DNA of 64,000 bases from Morella rubra (lineage: Eukaryota > Streptophyta > Magnoliopsida > Fagales > Myricaceae): positions 62,001 to 126,000 of the forward strand of contig RXIC02000413.1 of NCBI GenBank assembly GCA_003952965.2, in the 5' to 3' direction. Both the position numbers and the translations under genes were made by a program. This document shows, piece after piece, positions 14,501 through 26,582 of the stretch. The stretch's first letter is position 1, and the number at the start of each line of letters is the position of its first letter. The notes under the pieces were generated by a model that saw only the letters and a program-made list of their open reading frames with translations, was not told the DNA's origin and did no database searches.

Positions 14501-17500
14501 GCAGGCATTGTGTTTCTTGAACTGAAAGTGCCACAATATGGAACTTTGTCACCTGTTGGATGCATCTACAAGAACAAGCACAGCTCTGACGCTGGGTGAT
14601 GAAGAAGGGCCGTACGTGTGATTCCACCCAATCTTCAATCGTCGCCAATTTCACAATTGTGGAAAAAACCACAAATCTTTCAAGTACGTATCTCAAAATA
14701 CGAGCGACTTCAGTTGACTACCTCGGAATCCCATTGGGTATTTCAATGCAAAAAGGAAAATTTGACTCTAAATTCCTACTCGATTCATTTCAAGAATCAT
14801 ATATGTTCATGTTTTGGGAAAACCACGAAAATTGAGATCGAAGAAGAAGAGACTTGGACTTGGCATATGTTACAGCAAGCACTGATAAAAACATCACAAC
14901 CGAAAATAAAAAAGCTAAATCAAAGGGAGGTGGGCTAGTAAATGAGCTTACCTTTTTCCTCCGCCTCCTGTTGAGTAGGATCCCGTACGCTTACAAAGCA
15001 AAGCGTTGCTTAGAAACCTGAAGTCTCTGCAGAAGGACAAATGTATATCAAGCACGCTTAACTCAGCTCACATATGGTAGTACAGATGTTAACATAAAAA
15101 CTAACAGGGATGAGGGAACATAGATATTATGTAGGAGTAGCTGGAGAAGGAGCTAATAGGATTGGGCTGTAAACGGTGGAGACCTGGCTAGTGATCTGAG
15201 CATTGCGACAGCAGAGATCCGCGGGAAGAGCACTGGCTAGCAAAAGCGTTGAGCCTTTTCTGGATCTCAGAAAAACAGCTCCAACTAGACGAGAAGCAGA
15301 ATATATATTGGGGGAGGAAGAAAAACGAGTCTGCAGATGTATTAGACACACATTTCCATGCACACAAAAAGAGGAGAGAGAGAGAGAGAGAGACTTTTTA
15401 TTTCCCCCTGAGCAGAGAGAAAGAGTCGAACATGGCTTATAGCATCTGTGACCTGTCCTCTTTAATGATCTGCGAGTTTAAAACAGTGAGGAAGCTGGCG
15501 TTCGCACAGTGTCTTTTTTCTTCTTGGTAAATTTTGTAAGTGGAGACAAGCAATGCTTCGAAAAAGAAATTTCTTCTGTGAAAAAGAGAAAAAAATAAGC
15601 CACAGAGAGAGACAGCATTAACTTTCCTCACTGTTTGATAAGGAAGGACCATTAAATAGGACACCATAATAAATTTCATGATCAGAGATGAACAGAGAGG
15701 AGGGAAAGAAAATAAGGGAGACAATATAATTTATGAGGCTCGGGTGATTGGATGCACAAAATTAAAGACTTTTTTTTTAATTTCAGGCCTAGCCTCGAAA
15801 GTAGCCTTGCGTACTTAACAGAGAACGATTCGCTCAAACAATCTTCGCTAAACAATTCAACAGAAAATAAACGTGGTCAACATTGATTGGACAACATTAA
15901 AGAGTGAGAATTTGCTTAAGCTTAAGGTAAGAAAAAACATTTGATATTAATTGTCGGCCCTAGGATTTCAATTAGCGACAGGATAATTAATCCCATTACA
16001 AAAAGTTTCTTGCCACAGTCCATTAGCCAGCTGTATAGCACAGTGTCCGATTTCTCTATATATATTTGTATGCAGTATGTCAACGAGAATATCATCAATA
16101 AGATATGGATTCGCATGCAAGCTATTTCGCTGGACCGACCGTTTATTTAATTATACTTAAAATCCTAGTTAAAGGAAAGTAGGAAAACTTTTTCCAAAGA
16201 CTACTCTAGAGGCTAATAAGTTTTAGGACTTTTGCTTTTATTTAATTAACTGCCATACCCTTTTCTTATTGTTTGAGTTGCTCAAGGATGAGAGGGTTAA
16301 TCTTAATTATCTCATAGTTTACTTTATGTTTGTTATCCAAATTAAAGAAAGAGAAAAAAAGCAGATGAGACATCAGATATGTCCTACATAAATCTAACCT
16401 GCCCTTTAAAAGAATATACCCTAGCATATATAGGAAGAATTTCTCTGATCGATCGCTAATATTTTAAAACATTAAAGTAAGAGATTCAGTAATTTAATGT
16501 ATAATATATTTATGTTTTATCTCCGACGGCATATAGATCCCCCGACTAGGCAACCAGCCGCACTTGTTTCGAGTTTTTTAGGAAGTAAATCATTAAAAAT
16601 TATCCCATAATGCGAGGGAGTTCGACCTGCTTAATTGCAGGGACGCAAGACGTTTCTTGAGCCACCGTCCATATATAATTAACTTCTGTATTTTTCTAAT
16701 ATTAAATAATAAAAATGTAATGCAGATAATATTGGAAGCAGTACTTGCGGTTAGAGGGAAATCACCAATAGAAATTAAGTCAAACTTCATATATTAATTA
16801 CTCGCTTTGTACTGTTATGCTAAGAGCAGTTCATTCCGCCAGAAAACTAATTGCTTCAACTTTCCAGGCATGGTTTAGACAACGCATATAAGCTTCTCCG
16901 TCCCAGTTATCTATCTGATCTTCTTGTTTGGATCACCCATATAATAAAACAAAAGCTACGTACTGAAGTTTTCAAAAAATTTTACGTATCTCCGGATCAT
17001 CTTTTCCCCCTGGCCTGCTTTTTGAGGATTCTAAAAGGAGCCAAAACGACAAGGGGCACAATGATCCATTATTACATAATTAACAATGTTTTGCTCCACT
17101 GAAAAGTATTTTATGTGAGAATTATGGGAAGCAAGATGGAGTTCTGAGTTGTGACTCGAGTGGTGTAATCCCTATGTCCCGATCTGAGTCTGTAGATGCA
17201 AACGACAGCCAGCCTGACACCAAAAACAGAAGACAAAACATATTATACAAAACCACATTATTGTATGTAAGACTTGGAAACAGACACTGAGAACTGTTTG
17301 TGCATTAGATACAAATGGACAGATAACTAGGTCAGCAAGGGAAATAACAAGGTTGTCTTACTGAACTTTTGCAGAACCCCGCCAGGAATCTACAAGGAGA
17401 TGCTATTGGGATTTGGGTGCATGCCTTAGCGAATTTGTTCTTCATAAATTAAAGCTCGTAATCATCGAAGTACTATTCGGTGAATGCATTATAGAAATGA

Positions 17501-18169
17501 TGGTCTCCAAGTACCTTGCTATTTGACGTGGGAAGCCAGAAATATTTTCTGCGATAAGCTCTCCTTTAACGTACAGTCAGAATGCCAATGCTTAATTAGG
17601 ATGGTTCCTTGAGGGTTAAACTATCTTAGACTGGATTTACTGAACTTTGCATCTCCAGAGAAGCAAAGGAGATGAGTGAAGTTTGTCTTCAAAAGCAAAG
17701 TATCCGGCAAGCTAAACGAGCTTTTTACACCGGCTTGTATGATCTTCAAGGAAGGCAGAACTGATGGATGAGAGAGAGTTTTGTCACAGTGAACCGAAGC
17801 CCAAACAGCAAATAGCGATCACTAGTAGGAGCCTGAAAGGCCCAAGAAGGGGACTCATTTCAACAAGCTTATAAAAGGTCGTCTTACATTTCAAATTTAG
17901 GCCTCACCAGCGTGGGCCATGTATGCAAATGGACGTACCTAAGCGTATTTCTCTCCTTCTCTCAACTAGGAGAATTCTCTGTAATTCTCAGGGTTTCCGT
18001 CATATAAAATTAATTTGTTGGATTTTGTACTTTTATTTCAGCGAATGCGGTTAACTGTTATTGTGAGGCATTTACTTTATAAATGAAATGTGGCATTTCA
18101 TATTAGCGGCCATATGATGTCGTTTTAAGGGCTGTACATACCCAACGAGGTAATCGAAATAAGGGAGCT
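14501..18169. other. Clean intergenic sequence, no supported gene
   Basis: Open frames are short (about 106 codons or fewer) and none has recognisable similarity. The frame at 14,596-14,938 is the longest and is unsupported. A GA microsatellite lies at 15,374-15,393. The section 15,750-17,100 is strongly AT-rich. The last kilobase is probably the upstream region of the phosphatase-like gene. Confidence 0.6.
15374..15393. repeat. (GA)n microsatellite
   Basis: A perfect GA dinucleotide run of 20 bases in otherwise unassigned intergenic DNA. Confidence 0.95.
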
Positions 18170-18188
18170 AAAAAAAAAAAAAAAAAAA
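18170..18188. repeat. Poly-A tract upstream of the phosphatase-like gene
   Basis: Nineteen A residues in a row about 410 bases upstream of the phosphatase-like start codon. It probably lies in the promoter or distal 5' UTR. A homopolymer of this length is also a likely place for a length error. Confidence 0.9.
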
Positions 18189-18599
18189 GAGGAACACAAG
18201 GAAGGCATAGGAGAATTTCGTCAAATCAAACCGAACCACACACGGACACAGACAGAGATGCGCGCTCTTACACACACACTCGAGAAGCCCAACTCCAAAA
18301 ACACAACCAGATCCACTTTCTTTTGTTTAGATCGCTTCCCTCTTCCGCTGACAACCCCAGAGGGCCACATGCTTTCCATCTCTTCGCATTTCTCACACTC
18401 CTGTGCAAGCCCTAGCCACTCTCAGCTACCGGATTCTTTTTTTAAAAAACACCATTTTCCCATGTAAACGGTGAGAAAGCCTCCAAATTTTCTGTACAAT
18501 GCTTTGCTTTGCGAAACCCAGCAATATAGATCGAATCTTAACGACGCAGACGGGATCTCTGCAGTTCGTGCAGTAACTTAGCTTTTAGCTCCTCCATAT

Positions 18600-21029
18600 A
18601 TGGGCTCCACCCAGTCCGCATCAGCAGTCGACGATGACGAGGACGAAGAAGGGGAAGAAGAAGAAGAAGAAGATAATGGAGGGCCCGATAGGCGAGAAAT
18701 GGATAAACACCTCATGAAGAAGATTTTGGAACAAGAGCCCGAGATGCTCCCTTGCCACGCGTCTGCATCCCCGCTATCTCCTCAGCTCTCCTCCCTCGGG
18801 ACCCCGCGCATCGGGCCGTCGATCAAGGTATGGGACCCGTACAATGTCCTAGCCCCACCGCCGCCTCTCCCGCCTCCTCCCCCTGTGTTTTCAACGTCGG
18901 ATGCAATCTTCGACGACGATCGGACGGTGTTGGAGGTGTTTCTGATCAGCCACGGGGAGTGCGAGCTGAATCTGAGGCCCGATTTAGTGGGCGGGAGGTG
19001 TCCGGACGCGGAGCTGACGGCAACTGGGAAACGGCAGGCCAGGGCCTTGGCGGTGTTCTTGAACTCTCACAGGGTGAGGTTCAACGCCGTTTATTCTTCC
19101 CCGCTAAATCGGGCTCGGTCCATGGCAGTCTCTGTCTGTCAGGTAATTTCACAAAAAAAAAAATCATGCCTTTGATTATCTATGTAAATTTTGAAACATC
19201 AATACAAATATTGTCGACTTGTCAGAATTTTCGTTGTTAGTGTAGTTTAAAGCACTCATTGTAATGCTGGGCGTTGTAAGCAAGACTAGGTGGGATAGAT
19301 TTGAGACTGCTATAAGCTACTAAACAAATTTGACTTCAATTATGCACTTACTTTCCCTGTTCAGCTCTTGGGGCACCCTAAATGTCGATCTCTTCCCGCA
19401 TTAACACTGGTTGCCAATTGTTGCTGGTTTATCTTCCATGAGGAATACAACTGCTAGCAGTCTGGCCCTACTTGCATGAGTGATTAAATTGTTAGATGCC
19501 ATTCATAGCAATTGTTGTTGCGGTAGAGAAATTTATGACAGCGACAGTGAGAATTAGGGTAAATTGGAGGGGGAAAATGAACTGGTGGCAAGGTGCATTA
19601 GAGTGGTCTATATCATGTTAGCTTTGCAGAGTTAATGAACCAAAAGTTTTTGGTACCGGGTCATCATAATACCAATCAAGTTCAAGGGAGTGCTGGACAT
19701 AACACAAGAATAGTTGATATCTGCGGAGTTTCCGGCTAGTAACTTTTCCTAGAGTGTGATTGTAACAAGGATGTTGAGATGAATAAGAGGCATGGACAAG
19801 TGGATAGAGAAGTATATGATTTCAGTGTATTTGTTGTGAAAGAAAGATGGACAGGAGATGTTGGGATAAATTTTTGGTGAATGGATTTATTAATTCATGC
19901 TGGAGTGTCATGAGGACCGTGTAAAAGCGAATTTGGGTTAAAGCTGTAAGGGAAGACAAGTGGCAAAGGTTATGGCCTTGGATAAGCAACGTGGCGGACA
20001 AAGCTTTGTATAGTTGATTCCAAGAAGTTGGGGTTTAGGAAATCATTCAGTTAGTTGATATTGCTAATCGGATGACACCATCAATACCATATAAACCATT
20101 TAGGAGTACTGTCATTTTTAGCTAGATTTATATACTTGGTTGCTCATACTCTTGAAATACGGCATCTTTTAACTACTGCATTATGATAGATTTACCATGA
20201 ATGATGAGGCAAACTAGGATATTTGTTGTGTGCTGCGGAGAACTTCAGTTCTTAAAATCTTCTGTCAACATCTGGACTTCAGTTGGATAATTCCTCTACC
20301 ACAAAAATCATGCAGGAAATGCATTTGGCAGAGGACCAGATACAAACCTCAGATGCGTTAGTGGAGATGAGTCAAGGGCATTGGGAGGGCTGCCTCCGAT
20401 CAGAAATATACACACCCAAAACTTTGAGCCTCATTGACAGGTTCCAGCTTGACTTCTCTGCACCATCTGGAGAATCACTTAGGCAAGTGGAATTCCGGAT
20501 GATTCAGTTCTTAAATGGGACAGTCCTAGGACTGCCTGAAAAGTTGAGATCAGACTTTCCCCGTCACCATCATAACGAGAACCAAGGGTCTTCGCACCAC
20601 AATTCTCATTCTCTGACCAACTCGATTCACGACCAAGATGGGCCTTCCCTGCAACCACCCCATGGGGATCTGCTTAATAGGCACCGACAAGGGCTTTTGA
20701 GGAAGAAGTATGGTAAGAGCAGGCTACAGTTTGTGACTACTGGAGATCATGAGGCCGAGGACGAGATATCCCCTCGGGATGCCAACCACCAAGGTTCCCT
20801 ACACGATTTTAGTTGCAGGACCACCTCATCTTGTATGTCCTCTTGTATTGGTGTTTTCACTCATTCGTTCCCAATCAAGTGTCTCCTCACTGGCCTCCTT
20901 GGGTGCAGCCCAATAATGTCACATAAGATATGCATAGAAGATTCTTCAGTGTCGGTGTTGCAGCATTCATGGAAAACAGGTTGGCAGATCAAAAGGTTGA
21001 ATGATACTGCACATCTTAGGCTTCTATAG
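18600..21029 (+). CDS. Histidine-phosphatase superfamily (phosphoglycerate mutase-like) protein
   Basis: Two exons: 18,600-19,142 and 20,316-21,029, joined in phase 0 across a GT-AG intron of 1,173 bases, giving 418 residues. Residues 1-35 include an acidic Asp/Glu run, then a proline-rich stretch near 80-100. The phosphatase core begins at LEVFLISHGECELNLRP (about residues 111-127), followed by TATGKRQARAL and YSSPLNRARS. The C-terminal half has MSQGHWEGC, SGESLRQVEFRM and FTHSFPIKCLLTGLLGCS, which supplies the second histidine. The usual RHG motif reads SHG, so the classic arginine is absent although the phospho-acceptor histidine remains; activity is uncertain. The start MGSTQS fits an N-myristoylation signal (Gly2, Ser6), implying membrane attachment (inference). 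The family is plant-specific with no firm substrate that I know of. From memory it matches the phosphoglycerate-mutase-family gene beside the PPR gene in Arabidopsis (At3g26780). Confidence 0.9.
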
Positions 21030-21746
21030 TTGGAGAATTTTGCCTCCCACGGAATTTTCTGATGGCAAAATGATGTGTTAATTCTTGGCCAAATTATTAC
21101 CTTATTTTGATTTATGGATAAACTTGCATGCTCATGATTTCAATTGATTTGGCGCACCCTGTTGTAATCTTTAACGTATTTATTTCTCTATTCAATTCCA
21201 AAGGAAAATATGCATAATTTGTTCAAAATTTTTGAGAACTCTGATGAACTTCTTTCACTCTCTGATTAATGCAATACCGTCGTTGGGAATATATTTTGGA
21301 CACGGGGGTACTGTTACTTTCCCGGTTGGAACAATTTCATCAATTGCTTATCACGAAATGGCAAGGAACCAAAGTTGTAGGCCTATCCTAGATTCTTAGA
21401 TCTAAAAGTACATAAAAATATCTGACATAGCTAGGTCACATGAGCCTAAGAGCATGTGAAAAAGCCACTGTTTCGTAAAGCATTATCCCGTGCGTAGATC
21501 CATTCCTCCTTCAAAAATGTAATCCTACTCATTACAGCATCCGACAAAATCAAGAGAAACAAAAAAGGTTTTGAATAAATAAGCGTAGAGAGACAGCCAA
21601 AACTACTATGTATCCCGTGACATGCACTAAATGAACAGTCACAGCGACCGACAGAGCAACAGCGAACAGCACTCATCCTAACCATTTCAAACCCCTTCTT
21701 ATCCCCATATTTATCTGTCAATTTTAGCTAAAATCCTCAAGTGTCC
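21030..21746. other. Intergenic: phosphatase-like 3' flank and AGP upstream region
   Basis: About 720 bases with no coding potential. The first ~250 bases are probably the 3' UTR of the phosphatase-like gene and the remainder the promoter and 5' UTR of the small AGP gene. A reverse-strand open frame at 21,446-21,721 has no recognisable content. Confidence 0.6.
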
Positions 21747-22088
21747 ATGGCTGCGATTACCAAGTTCGCTGCTACTTTATCTATGGTCATCTTCTTTGCC
21801 GTTTTGCGCGCTCCAAGTTCAACAAGTGAACCTGCAATTTTAGCTTCTCCAGCTGTTTTACCGTACGTAACCGCAGCCAATATGTCCTCATTTTTCCCCT
21901 CTCCGACTGCCCAAGGGTCTCCAAGTCCTGCGCCTGCTCCTAATTCAGGAGCATTTGCATCGGTGCCAAGCACAGGCGAGTTTCTGGGGAAGAGCTCCTC
22001 CAATTTAGCTAGGTGCGGCAGCGGCATCTCCATTTATGGTGTTGAACTTGTTTGTTTGTTTGTTACGGGATTAATCTCTGTCGTTTAA
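21747..22088 (+). CDS. Small classical arabinogalactan protein (AGP25/26/27-like)
   Basis: Single exon, 113 residues from the ATG in MAAITKFAATLSMV. Residues 1 to about 29 form a secretory signal peptide. The mature part is short and rich in Pro, Ala and Ser with SPSPAPAPNS, the dipeptide pattern hydroxylated and O-glycosylated in arabinogalactan proteins. It continues with GEFLGKSSSNLA and ends in a hydrophobic tail (VELVCLFVTGLISVV) expected to be replaced by a GPI anchor. The ASVP..GEFLGKSS segment resembles the AGP25/26/27 group. The product should be a cell-surface proteoglycan. An in-frame GTG six bases upstream was not used. The small size keeps some doubt, but signal, PAP repeats and GPI tail occur together in the right order. 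Confidence 0.82.
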   Translation: MAAITKFAATLSMVIFFAVLRAPSSTSEPAILASPAVLPYVTAANMSSFFPSPTAQGSPSPAPAPNSGAFASVPSTGEFLGKSSSNLARCGSGISIYGVELVCLFVTGLISVV

Positions 22089-22591
22089 GCACATAACTGC
22101 ATGTATTCGAAGTGATATGGAGCTTGTAATTTGCTTCTCGTCCTATGCTTCTTATATTTGGACTTTTTATTTGTATGGGTTCTAGATTGCCTTTTTCATG
22201 AACTGCTTCGGCCAAGAAGAAAGATCTGTTTCTCCCACTTCGTTCGCCCTGAATGCGTTCAACCATTCGCTATATATTCAGCTCAACAAATACGTTCGAT
22301 GGTTTCAAAACCCGTGAAACAAGCTATCCTACGGTTTCCGTTCTCTGGTCTCTCTTAGTTTATGCTGAACAGAGAAATAAATACATAACCGGTCTACCTT
22401 TGTGTGCCGTTAATCGTCTTGCGGCAAGAGACGGTCGAAACGTCGCGCCAAACTCTTGTGTAATTATTCCGAGCCCTTTGCGGTTGCCCCCTCTGCCTTC
22501 CGTAGAATAGCCTCCAGAACACAAAGTGGTCAAGAGAAACTACTTGCCCAGGAAAAACTAAGAGGGGAGCGAAACAAGCGACACTCGACGA

Positions 22592-24722
22592 ATGAATTTA
22601 GGTTTTTCAAGTTCTCGTTCACTCTTGGTCACCGTACTGTATTGGAAAGTTTACAGACACCATTATTCAACCCACCAAAACCTCACCACCTGGTTCAGCA
22701 AATACGTAGACAAAACTGATGTCTCCTCCTGGAACGCCGTCATCGCCGACTTGGCTCGAGCCGGTGATTCTGTGGAAGCTCTACGAGCTTTCTCGTCCAT
22801 GCGGAAGCTCTCTCTTAGACCGGGCCGTTCTACTTTCCCCTGCGCCATCAAATCATGCTCCACCTTGTTTGATCTTCGTTCGGGCAAGCAAGCCCACCAG
22901 CAAGCTTTGGTGTTCGGCTTTGAATCGGACCTGTTTGTGTCCTCGGCTCTAATTGACATGTACTCCAAGTGCGGCGAGTTGAGTGACGCAAGAGCGCTGT
23001 TCGATGAAATCCCTCGTAGAAATGTGGTGTCTTGGACGTCCATGATCACCGGCTATGTCCAAAATGACGATGCTCACGAAGCGTTGTCGCTTTTTAAGGA
23101 GTTGTTGTCTGAGGAGAGTGAGAAGAGGGGTGATGGGACAGGTTTCATTGATTCGGTGGCTATGGTCTCGGTTTTTTCAGCGTGTTCTCGCATGTCCGTG
23201 AAGGGAATTACGGAGGGGATTCATGGATTTGTGACAAAGACTGGTCTTGATGCGGATTTGGGTGTCAGGAATACTATGATTGATGCGTATGCCAAGTGTG
23301 GCGAGCTGGTTGTATCTAGGAAGGTATTTGACGGAATGACAGAGAAGGATACGGTTTCTTGGAATTCAATGATTGTAATGTATGCACAAAATGGATTGTC
23401 CACGGAGGCTTTGGAAGTTTTCAATGTGATGCTGAAGAATGGTGGTCTAAGCTACAGTGAGGTGACTTTATCGGCCGTGTTGTTAGCCTGTGCTAATTCG
23501 GGGGCTCTGCAAATTGGGAAATGTATACATAATCAGGTACTTCTCATTAGATTCTTTTCCTAGGTCTTCAAACTTAATCCCAACTCCCTTTATTCAGTAG
23601 CTGGCATTGTATTGGTCATTAGATATGAACTATAAGCGAAAATGTTTATTGCTGGCATTTTTGATGCTTGCGTCTTAGGTTATCAAGATGGGACTGGAGG
23701 AGAATGTTTTTGTGGGTACCTCAATTATTAACATGTATAGCAAATGTGGAAGAGTAGAAATGGCTAGGGAAGCGTTTGATTTCATGAAGGAGAAGAATGT
23801 GAAGTCATGGACCGCCATGATCACGGGCTATGGAATGCATGGCCAAGCTACAAAAGCTCTGGAAGTGTTCTATATGATGATTAGCGCTGGCTTCAAACCA
23901 AATTACGTCACTTTACTCTCAGTTCTAACTGCTTGCAGCCATGCTGGTCTTTTAAAAGAAGGCTGGCATTTGTTTTACTCCATGAACTATGAATTTGGTG
24001 TAGAACCTAGGGTGGAGCACTATGCATGTATGGTTGATCTTCTTGGGCATGCTGGTTGTCTGAACGAGGCTTATGATTTGATCAAGAGGATGAAGGTGAG
24101 GCCCGATTCTGTGATCTGGGGTTCCCTTCTTGGGGCTTGTAGGATTCACAAAAACGTTGAACTTGGTGAGATTTCTGCTAAAAGATTGTTTGAATTGGAC
24201 CCAATTAATTATGGGTACTGTGTCTTGCTTTTAAACATATATGCTGATGCTGGAAGGTGGGAAGACACAGAGAGGTTGAGAGTACTTATGAAGGATGGTG
24301 GACTGGTCAAACCGCCTGGATTCAGTTTGGTTGAACTACATGGTAGGGTTCATGTGTTTTTGATTGGAGACAGAGAGCATCCAGATCACGAGAAGATTTA
24401 CAAGTATTTGGAAAAACTAACCATGAAGCTGCAAGACTTCGGCTATATATCCAACAAGACATCAGTTCTGCATGACATTAATGAGGAAGAGAAGGAAATG
24501 GCCCTTCGAGTTCACAGTGAGAAGCTGGCAGTAGCCTTCGGTATTATGAATTCTGCTCCTGGTACAACAATCCAGGTAGTTAAGAATCTTAGAGTCTGTG
24601 GGGACTGTCATACTGTACTTAAGTTGATTTCAAAGAGCGTGAATCGAGAAATTGTGATCAGAGATTCAAAGCGATTTCATCATTTCAGGGATGGCTTGTG
24701 TTCATGTGGGGATTCTCTGTGA
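22592..24722 (+). CDS. DYW-class PPR protein, ortholog of Arabidopsis At3g26782
   Basis: Two exons, 22,592-23,536 and 23,679-24,722, phase 0, with a 142-base GT-AG intron; 662 residues against about 659 for At3g26782 (from memory). A short N-terminal leader probably targets mitochondria. PLS-type PPR repeats follow, starting near [20 protein letters not shown] and repeating the [16 protein letters not shown] pattern. Then come E motifs, the PG box ([11 protein letters not shown]) and a DYW deaminase domain with [16 protein letters not shown] and [12 protein letters not shown]. The HSE glutamate and the zinc-binding Cys/His residues are present, so C-to-U editing activity is plausible. The last residues are DSL where the family normally ends DYW. 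From memory the Arabidopsis gene is MEF14, which edits a matR site; transfer of that target here is inference. Confidence 0.96.
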
Positions 24723-25832
24723 CATTTTTGAGATTGACAAGAAAGTTCAGAATGTTGATCCATAAATTGTTGCAGATGCTACGTATCTGATGGTTACCGG
24801 GGCCATCTTTCTACCAGAGATGCTGTATAATGAGAGTGAAGAATTGTACGCACCGCAGATGCTTTATCAGAAAGCTGCTGTTATGAGGTTGAGCATTTTC
24901 CGAGATGCTTGATTTGCTGATGTAGCACGCTTTTATGTGTCACTCTTTAGACATGAAAGCATCGCGAACTATGAAGACTGACAGAGGAGGAGTTCTTTCG
25001 CTAATACATTTACCAATGCCCACAAAAGCTTTCCTAAAGCATCTCCAACAAAGGAGAAAGGCTCTTAGGCCCATTGCCGATGGCTGGATGGAAAATTCGG
25101 GAAGAAATTCCTCTGAAAATTCTAAGGCAAGGCCTTTCATAACGCTTACCTAAAAAAATAAAAAAAATAAAAAAATTAGAAGGCCTTTCAGAACAAATAC
25201 AAAAGAGTTGTTCTATTTGAACCACAACAGTTGCTAGGAAGGGAGAAGGATTAGGATTTCTACGTAGGAATAGAAATATCAAATTATGAAGAATGGGATC
25301 TGAAGAACTTCTTCTGTTACTTATCCTCTCAGTTTGATGTCTGAAATTGGTGGGGATTCATGAGAACTATCGAGCATCTGAGACAACTGGAGGATTCTGG
25401 CGGCTTTTGCTCTTTCATAGGACAATTGTGACTTCAGATAGACAAGTTGATCAAGCTACCAAGAATTGTGAACGCTCGGACTACCTCCAATTTGAGAGAG
25501 AGATTCTTTACCAAAATGAGAACGCAGGGGTTTTATGACATGGGAAATGTTGCTCATATTCCCGGTAAGTAGAGTCTGATTTTGTTCTTGTTTCTCAATT
25601 TTCAACTTATCCATCTCTGGAAACATCTGTGACTGTGAGCATGGTACAAATCTTGCTTAATCACTCTGAATGCTATATCATGCATACTCTTCTCTAATCT
25701 CTTGTAAGTCTCCGGCTCTCCTAGTCTTTAGCTGTTACAGTTACACCAGTCAATGGGGAGTTGGCAAGTTGTGCGAGAAAATTCAAAGAAAGGAGAGCTT
25801 CCCCGCAGACCAGAAGCAACGTAGAAAGTAGG
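24723..25832. other. PPR 3' flank and intergenic sequence
   Basis: No supported gene. The first ~200 bases are probably the PPR 3' UTR. Short frames at 24,935-25,153 and 25,347-25,538 have no recognisable content. A 13-base direct repeat (CCAGAAGCAACGT) begins at 25,810 and recurs at 25,923, near where the inverted duplication starts. Confidence 0.6.
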
Positions 25833-26582
25833 GTATGATTTGGTCTTCTTAGGAAATAAAGAAATAAAAGTCTGAAAAAGGAAAATTTTGATAATAAAAG
25901 AAAGGTAGTTGACGATCGCAGGCCAGAAGCAACGTGGTAAAGTTTGCAATTAGTGGGAAAGACGAAACTCCAAAGTCGAGGGATTTTGACGAGACATCAC
26001 GAGGAATATGCCACCACCGGTCAGCTTGACTGGTCTCTTTTTGTAACCCTCTCGAATTAAAATGACCTTCTTCTGCCACGCAATTACCGATTTGCCTAAT
26101 CTGGCGCCAGTTTGTCCGTCTTCAGGACAGCTTACGCTACATTATGTTGGAATTTGGTGTAGGACTGTGGTCCGCGGATGCGATTGGGATCTTGAATTCT
26201 TAAGCTATATCCCGATCTTTCAAAATTTATAATAATTTGGATTAAGCTATATATCATTACAAACATATCATTTTACAATGCTCCGATGCCACTGTCACAT
26301 AAAAAAGGTCAGCTTTCTCCAGGAACAAAATCGTAATTTGGCTCTGATCACGTGGTCATTTGAGCCCCTGCAGAAACATCTCGTATAATTAACGCGAGGG
26401 GAGAGAGCTAAGGTTGTCGGACAAATATAAACGAAACCACGTCACTCCTTCTTTCTAACAGGGGAAGCATTTGGCAGCGAGAGAGGGGGAAAACAACCTA
26501 ATCTCTCGCTTTCATTTCTCGCCTCCAACCTTCTTACTCGCTAACCTCCTCAGGCGCATTCTTTCTCCTCTGTCTCTCTGCG

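Noticed and set aside
21446-21721. 91-codon reverse-strand frame before the AGP gene
   Set aside because: It lies opposite the probable AGP promoter and 5' UTR, with no known motif and no splice support.
22663-23049. Reverse-strand frame of 128 codons within the PPR gene
   Set aside because: Antisense shadow of the PPR coding exon; the sense frame matches a known protein throughout.
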